Positions 60,157 to 64,000 of a stretch of 64,000 nucleotides of DNA are shown here, one piece after another; positions within the stretch are counted from its first letter, which is position 1; each line of letters opens with the position of its first letter. Below the pieces are notes generated by a model. That model was not told the DNA's origin and ran no database searches. It saw nothing but the letters and a program-made list of their open reading frames with translations. The DNA comes from Clostridium thermarum. Lineage in GTDB: Bacteria > Bacillota > Clostridia > Clostridiales > Clostridiaceae. The translations under genes were made by a program, and so were the position numbers. The stretch covers positions 1,448,001-1,512,000 of the forward strand of contig NZ_CP040924.1 in assembly GCF_006351925.1 (NCBI RefSeq), written 5' to 3'.

Positions 60157-60825
60157 TTGAATGTAGTTGAAAACATACAATCAATACAGAGGTCAATTCC
60201 TGAAGAAGTGACATTAATAGCAGTAAGCAAGACCAGAACTCTTGATGAAATGGAAGTTGCTTACCAGTGCGGAATAAGAGATTTTGGTGAGAATAAGGTT
60301 CAGGAGCTTATCTCTAAGTATGAAGGATTTCATAAGGATGTAAATTGGCATCTTATAGGCCATCTTCAAAGAAATAAGGTGAAGTATATAGCGGGTAAGG
60401 TGGCTCTGATTCACTCGCTGGACAGCGTGAGACTCCTGCGTGAAATCGAGAAGCAGTATCAAAATATTGATATGAAAGCTAGGGTATTAATACAAATTAA
60501 TATCGGGAGAGAGGAAAGCAAGACCGGTGCCCTGGCAGAGGAGTTAGAGGAAATAATTCAACAAGTGGGAGAATGTAACCATGTTGAAGTTGTAGGACTT
60601 ATGGCCATAATTCCCCGGGGAGATGAAGAGGAGAACAGAAAATATTTCAGAGATATGAAGATGATTTTTGAAAGATTAAAGGCTGAAAATCACAAAAATG
60701 TTTCAATGGAGTATCTTTCTATGGGAATGACTGGAGATTATCAAATTGCAATTGAAGAAGGTTCTAATATGATAAGAATTGGAGAGGGAATATTCGGAAG
60801 AAGAATATACAATAATAATTTATAG
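60157..60825 (+). CDS. ylmE: PLP homeostasis protein YggS/YlmE
   Basis: YggS (PLPBP) binds pyridoxal phosphate and buffers its level and amino acid pools; it has no known catalytic activity. The 222-residue product has the PLP lysine at position 25 (IAVSKTR), [36 protein letters not shown] and [28 protein letters not shown], all family signatures. The start is TTG 60157 with AAAAGGGG upstream. It begins the ylm block (ylmE-sepF-ylmG-ylmH-divIVA), whose order is as in Bacillus. Confidence 0.96.
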   Translation: MNVVENIQSIQRSIPEEVTLIAVSKTRTLDEMEVAYQCGIRDFGENKVQELISKYEGFHKDVNWHLIGHLQRNKVKYIAGKVALIHSLDSVRLLREIEKQYQNIDMKARVLIQINIGREESKTGALAEELEEIIQQVGECNHVEVVGLMAIIPRGDEEENRKYFRDMKMIFERLKAENHKNVSMEYLSMGMTGDYQIAIEEGSNMIRIGEGIFGRRIYNNNL

Positions 60826-60836
60826 GAGGATTGAAA

Positions 60837-61292
60837 ATGGCAGGTAAGGTTTTAAATAAAGTTATGGGATTTATGGGCTTGGTAGACGAGTATGATGAAA
60901 TTGAAGAATTAGAGAATCAAGCTCCGGAATATGAGGAGGAAACAGAGGTAAATCCAACTTTGTCCTCAAGCAGAAAATCAAGTAAAGTTGTTAATATTCA
61001 CACTGCATCAGCGGCTAAGGTTGTTATCTCTAAGCCTACAGTTTTTGAAGATGCAACTGACATATGTGATGATTTGAAAAACAGAAAGATTGTTGTTGTA
61101 AATACCACAAGCCTAGAAGCAAAAACTGCTCAAAGACTTTTGGACTTTATGGGCGGCGCAAGCTATGCCTTGGGCGGAGAGCTACAGGAAATAGAACGAG
61201 GAGTATACATCTTATCACCATCTAATGTGGAAGTGACCAATGAGTTAAAGAATGAATTGAGCAGTAGAGGTTTATTTGGTTGGACTAAGTAA
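60837..61292 (+). CDS. sepF: Cell division protein SepF
   Basis: SepF bundles FtsZ filaments and tethers them to the membrane. The 151-residue product has an N-terminal amphipathic helix ([16 protein letters not shown]), an acidic linker ([18 protein letters not shown]), and the SepF fold with [65 protein letters not shown] 60837 follows AGGAGG, and the in-frame TTG at 60831 is too close to that site. FtsZ itself is not encoded in the window. Confidence 0.96.
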   Translation: MAGKVLNKVMGFMGLVDEYDEIEELENQAPEYEEETEVNPTLSSSRKSSKVVNIHTASAAKVVISKPTVFEDATDICDDLKNRKIVVVNTTSLEAKTAQRLLDFMGGASYALGGELQEIERGVYILSPSNVEVTNELKNELSSRGLFGWTK

Positions 61293-61300
61293 AGGAGGCG

Positions 61301-61567
61301 TTGAAGATATCCATCTATACATTTATTAATGGAGTAATCGAAATTTTAAAATACATAATAATAGCCGGAGCTATAATCTCTTGGGTTGCACCTCATAGCA
61401 GAAATCCTATCGTACAGATTATCGAAAGTATAACTGATCCGCTTTTAGTGCCGGGAAGAAGACTACAGCAGAGAATTGCTCCTAATTTACCTATAGATTT
61501 TTCACCATTTTTGGCATTTATAATATTAGATCTTATTAAGTCATTGCTGCTTACAGTTCTATGGTAA
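61301..61567 (+). CDS. ylmG: YggT-family membrane protein YlmG
   Basis: This 88-residue protein has two membrane segments and the YggT signature IISWVAPHSRNPIVQIIESITDPLLVPGRRLQ. Relatives occur next to sepF in Firmicutes and are linked to division or, in plastids, nucleoid arrangement. The start is unclear: TTG 61301 is only 2 bases after AAAGGAGG, unusually close, while ATA 61307 has ideal spacing but is a very rare start codon. Either way the core is the same. The stop overlaps the ylmH start. Confidence 0.9.
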   Translation: MKISIYTFINGVIEILKYIIIAGAIISWVAPHSRNPIVQIIESITDPLLVPGRRLQQRIAPNLPIDFSPFLAFIILDLIKSLLLTVLW

Positions 61568-62334
61568 TGAAAAAGGAAGATTTCTTAAAGACCATTAGCG
61601 GTGAAGATGAGGCGGTAATTTTAAGACTGTTTGATAGATTGGTACTGGCAGAGAAAACCGGTAAAACAGTATACAGTAAAGAGTTTTATACACCGGGGGT
61701 TTGGAGTAAGGTAGAGGATTTGGGTAATGCACTGGCAGTAAAGGTGATCAGTGAAGGTATCTTTGAAGAAGCTGAAAGGCGGATGCTGGCATTTTATACT
61801 GATGGTGATGTGTCTATGCCCATTACGGTTATATGTATAACCAACAAATCTAAATTTCATACTCTTCAGCACAAAGATTACTTGGGTGCAATGATGTCCT
61901 TAGGCATTAAAAGAGAAAAAATTGGTGACTTAGTAGTGGATAATTCCAAGGGATACTGCGCAGTTTGTGACGATATAGCAACATATTTAATAAGTAATTT
62001 GACGGCTATTGGTCATTGTCCTTGTGAAGTTTCCATGGTCACGGACTATGACAAATTACCTAGCTATAATTTTGAAGAAAAGATTGTTCTGACTACATCC
62101 ATGAGAGCGGACTGTGTAGTAAGTTCCGTTACCGGACTATCCAGAAGTAGAAGTGTTGATATCTTAAAGGCCGGCAAGGTATTAATAAATTATAATGAGA
62201 TAAGAGAAAAGGATTTTGAAGTAACTATACCATCCACCCTAACTATAAGGGGATATGGAAAGTTTAAGGTTAGTGACGTTGTAGGCAATAGCGGCAGTGG
62301 AAGACTTAAGATACTGCTGAAAAAATTTGTTTAA
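61567..62334 (+). CDS. ylmH: S4-domain RNA-binding protein YlmH
   Basis: YlmH has an S4 RNA-binding domain and acts in ribosome-associated quality control in Gram-positive bacteria. The 255-residue product has an N-terminal RRM-like part, a central GHCPCEVSMVTDYDKLP region, and the C-terminal S4 domain (CVVSSVTGLSRSRSVDILKAGKVLINYNEIREKDFEVTIPSTLTIRGYGKFKV). The ylmG stop and this ATG overlap as TAATG, which favours 61567; ATG 61561, two codons earlier, is also possible. No ribosome binding site is evident, so coupling is likely. Confidence 0.92.
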   Translation: MKKEDFLKTISGEDEAVILRLFDRLVLAEKTGKTVYSKEFYTPGVWSKVEDLGNALAVKVISEGIFEEAERRMLAFYTDGDVSMPITVICITNKSKFHTLQHKDYLGAMMSLGIKREKIGDLVVDNSKGYCAVCDDIATYLISNLTAIGHCPCEVSMVTDYDKLPSYNFEEKIVLTTSMRADCVVSSVTGLSRSRSVDILKAGKVLINYNEIREKDFEVTIPSTLTIRGYGKFKVSDVVGNSGSGRLKILLKKFV

Positions 62335-62350
62335 TATGGGGTGTGTATTA

Positions 62351-62956
62351 ATGAGACTAACGGCAATGGATATAAACAATAAGGAATTTAAAAAGTCCTT
62401 AAGAGGCTATAATGCGGACGAAGTAGATGAATTTATCGAGAAGGTCATAGAGGACTATGAGGCCTTATATAAGGAAAATTCCACATTGAAGGAGAAAAAT
62501 TTAGTTCTAAGTGAAAGGCTGGAACACTATGCTAAAATAGAAGCAACAATACAAAACACCTTGCTGCTTGCACAAAATGCAGCAGAACAGGCTAAGGTCA
62601 ATGCACAAAAGGAAGCAGACATGATCATTAAAAATGCCAATGACACTGCTCAAAAGATATTGGATAAAGCTCATGGTGATGTAATGGCTATAAACGATGA
62701 TTATGACAAGCTAAAGCAGGAATTTTTCAAATTCAGAGCAAAGTATAGAAACTTTTTAAAGACTCAAATGGACACCTTTGATGACTTGGAGAAGGACTTC
62801 ATCAAAAACTATAATATTGGGTCAACAATAGAAGACAAAAGTACAGAAGTACCGTTAGTTACTGAAAAAGCCTTCGCATTAAAAGAGATTGAAGAAGAGA
62901 ATTTTAATAATGAAGAGCTAAACGAGATAAAGAGATTTTTTGTAAAGGATAATTAA
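62351..62956 (+). CDS. divIVA: Cell division initiation protein DivIVA
   Basis: DivIVA binds strongly curved membrane at septa and poles and recruits other proteins. The 201-residue product starts MRLTAMDINNKEFKKSLRGYNADEVDEFIEKVIEDYEAL, the conserved DivIVA lipid-binding domain, followed by long coiled coils (about 30-145) and an acidic C-terminal tail. ATG 62351 is preceded by GGGGTG at good spacing; longer in-frame starts upstream lie in ylmH. It closes the ylm block and is followed by a terminator. Confidence 0.95.
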   Translation: MRLTAMDINNKEFKKSLRGYNADEVDEFIEKVIEDYEALYKENSTLKEKNLVLSERLEHYAKIEATIQNTLLLAQNAAEQAKVNAQKEADMIIKNANDTAQKILDKAHGDVMAINDDYDKLKQEFFKFRAKYRNFLKTQMDTFDDLEKDFIKNYNIGSTIEDKSTEVPLVTEKAFALKEIEEENFNNEELNEIKRFFVKDN

Positions 62957-62966
62957 TGATATCAAC

Positions 62967-63033
62967 ATAAATCTCACTCCAAGTATAGATATTATTTTGT
63001 CTATAGAAACTAAGGAGTGAGATTTATATTTTA
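62967..63033 (+). terminator. Long two-level hairpin terminator after divIVA
   Basis: Arms ATAAATCTCACTCC (62967-62980) and its perfect complement (63014-63027) enclose a second small hairpin (TATAGA/TCTATA), followed by the T-rich ATTTTAGTTT. It separates the division block from the yteA-like gene. Confidence 0.8.
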
Positions 63034-63073
63034 GTTTACATAAAAATTCTTCCATATGACAAAATAACTAATA

Positions 63074-63095
63074 TATAAAGTTAGATAACTTTATA
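63074..63095. promoter_or_regulatory. Perfect 22-bp palindrome upstream of the yteA-like gene
   Basis: TATAAAGTTA-GA-TAACTTTATA has perfect 10-bp arms around GA, 32 bases before the start codon. It contains TATAAA-type -10 elements, so it may be an operator over the promoter. ATGACA at 63056-63061 could be the -35, but the spacing is not ideal. No regulator can be named. Confidence 0.55.
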
Positions 63096-63127
63096 GAATG
63101 CTGAGACTTTGAAGGGGTGGAAGGATT

Positions 63128-63736
63128 ATGAATGATAAGAACTTGAATTACTACAAAAAGAAACTTTTATCCGAGAGGGAAAATGCAAGGAGGTTTCTTC
63201 TTAAATTAAAGGATAATGATATGACCAATGCTCTTTTCGAGACTTCTTCTGAATTGTCTTTTTATGATAATCATCCGGCAGATTTAGCAAGTGAAATGGA
63301 GACTATGGAGAAGGGCAGGGCTCTTAGAGAACATGAGGTCACTATAATAAAAAAGATAGATGAGGCATTAAAAAATATAGAAGAGGGTACCTATGGTACC
63401 TGCAAGAGATGCGGCAAAGAGATACCCAGTGAGAGGCTGGAATTTCTTCCCTATGCTGAGTACTGTGTGCATTGCCAAAATGAATTAAATGCAAAAGCTC
63501 AGAACAATACTGTAGGCAGGCCCATCGAGGAAGACGTACTTGGCTATCCTTTTGGCTATGGCTACAATGACTTTTCTGATGAAGTGGGCTTTGACGCTGA
63601 AGATAGCTATCAAGCGGTGTCAGCTTATAACAGGATAGAAAACACCTATGAGTATCATGAGGACGACGAAGATGATTATGTTGAACCCATTGAGAAAATA
63701 AGCAATGAACAATACAGAAGACAGCTGCCGGATTAA
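63128..63736 (+). CDS. TraR/DksA-type zinc-finger protein, YteA-like
   Basis: This 202-residue protein belongs to the YteA group of TraR/DksA-like proteins found in spore-forming Firmicutes, whose function is unclear. It has an N-terminal coiled coil (about 5-85, LNYYKKKLLSERENARRFLLKL ... ASEMETMEKGRALREHEVTIIKKIDEAL), a C4 zinc finger (Cys92, Cys95, Cys113, Cys116 in YGTCKRCGKEIP ... YCVHC) and an acidic, Tyr-rich tail. GGGGTGGAAGG precedes ATG 63128. In many Firmicutes ileS follows divIVA; here this gene takes its place before lspA. Confidence 0.88.
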   Translation: MNDKNLNYYKKKLLSERENARRFLLKLKDNDMTNALFETSSELSFYDNHPADLASEMETMEKGRALREHEVTIIKKIDEALKNIEEGTYGTCKRCGKEIPSERLEFLPYAEYCVHCQNELNAKAQNNTVGRPIEEDVLGYPFGYGYNDFSDEVGFDAEDSYQAVSAYNRIENTYEYHEDDEDDYVEPIEKISNEQYRRQLPD

Positions 63737-63755
63737 TTAGTTAAGGGGGATGGAG

Positions 63756-64000
63756 ATGGAAATAGTAATTATTATATTGGGATTTATTTTGGACAGAGTA
63801 ACAAAGATCTTGTCAATAAATCACTTAAAAGATAGCAAGGATATAACAGTTATCAAGAATTTTTTTGAATTTCAATATGTGGAAAACAGGGGGGCTGCCT
63901 TTGGTATTTTTCAAGGCAGGCAGTATCTGCTCAGTATCATAACTTCAATAGTTATCATAGGTGTAATTGTTTATCTAATCAAAAACAGACAAAAATCAAA
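63756..64000 (+). CDS. lspA: Lipoprotein signal peptidase LspA, 3' end beyond the window
   Basis: LspA is the aspartic membrane protease that cleaves lipoprotein signal peptides after lipidation. The visible 81 residues start MEIVIIILGFILDRVTKIL and include the conserved FFEFQYVENRGAAFGIFQGRQYLLS, typical of LspA. Two membrane segments are seen; the catalytic aspartates lie beyond the window edge. I use ATG 63756, 6 bases after TTAAGGGGG; ATG 63750 is too close to that site. It starts 19 bases after the yteA-like stop, probably in the same operon. Confidence 0.9.
   Translation, partial: MEIVIIILGFILDRVTKILSINHLKDSKDITVIKNFFEFQYVENRGAAFGIFQGRQYLLSIITSIVIIGVIVYLIKNRQKS

Overview
The window is chromosomal DNA from a low-GC, endospore-forming, flagellated anaerobe of the Clostridium type (Clostridiaceae or close relatives). 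The evidence is the flagellar gene order with a fused FliR-FlhB, a CBS/DRTGG-type family II pyrophosphatase, a SpoVD-like PASTA transpeptidase, a YteA-like sporulation zinc-finger protein, a meso-DAP-type MurE and strong AGGAGG-type ribosome binding sites. No species can be named from the sequence alone. I saw no rRNA, tRNA, CRISPR array, prophage, insertion sequence or defence island.

Region 1 (about 1-23,740) is one long flagellar operon on the + strand: flgB-flgC-fliE-fliF-fliG-fliH-fliI-fliJ-fliK-flgD-(flagellar operon protein)-flgE-flbD-motA-motB-fliL-fliO-fliP-fliQ-fliR/flhB fusion-flhA-flhF-flhG-pilZ-fliA(sigD)-(SwrB-like)-(small membrane protein)-flgF-flgG. It ends at a strong terminator. 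It encodes the rod, MS ring, export gate, ATPase, hook, stator, placement GTPases and the late sigma factor. The switch proteins FliM and FliN, the hook-associated proteins and flagellin are not here. A small gene at 21902-22126 appears to start at ATT.

Region 2 (23,740-30,550) holds single-gene units: an Asn/Tyr-rich small protein, an orphan membrane protein, a CBS-domain pyrophosphatase (- strand), a P2-type Ca2+ ATPase and an uncharacterised 136-residue protein (- strand). It ends in a 550-bp gap carrying a palindromic repeat, a relative of which lies at about 45.1 kb.

Region 3 (30,550-41,210) is a maturation and structural operon for an energy-conserving membrane-bound [NiFe]-hydrogenase of the group 4 Mbh type: hypC-hypD-hypE, NuoC-like and large subunits, hypA, eight Mrp antiporter-like subunits, then the NuoH-like, small and ferredoxin subunits. 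The antiporter subunit appears fused to an MbhI-like anchor, and the large subunit lacks a C-terminal maturation peptide. The complex is expected to oxidise reduced ferredoxin, evolve H2 and build a Na+ or H+ gradient, which could power the flagellar motor and solute transport.

Region 4 (41,210-47,900) contains a Lon-family protease whose ATPase motifs are degenerate but whose Ser-Lys dyad is intact, the YchF ATPase (- strand), and a pair of M16 peptidase-family proteins (one inactive, one active).

Region 5 (47,900-64,000) is the division and cell wall cluster: mraZ with 10-bp-spaced operator repeats, rsmH, ftsL, a PASTA transpeptidase, murE, murF, mraY and ftsW/spoVE. A promoter then leads into ftsQ, two DUF881 genes flanking sbp, yggS/ylmE, sepF, yggT/ylmG, ylmH and divIVA, followed by a yteA-like gene and the start of lspA. 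murD, murG, murB/C, ftsA and ftsZ are missing from their usual places.
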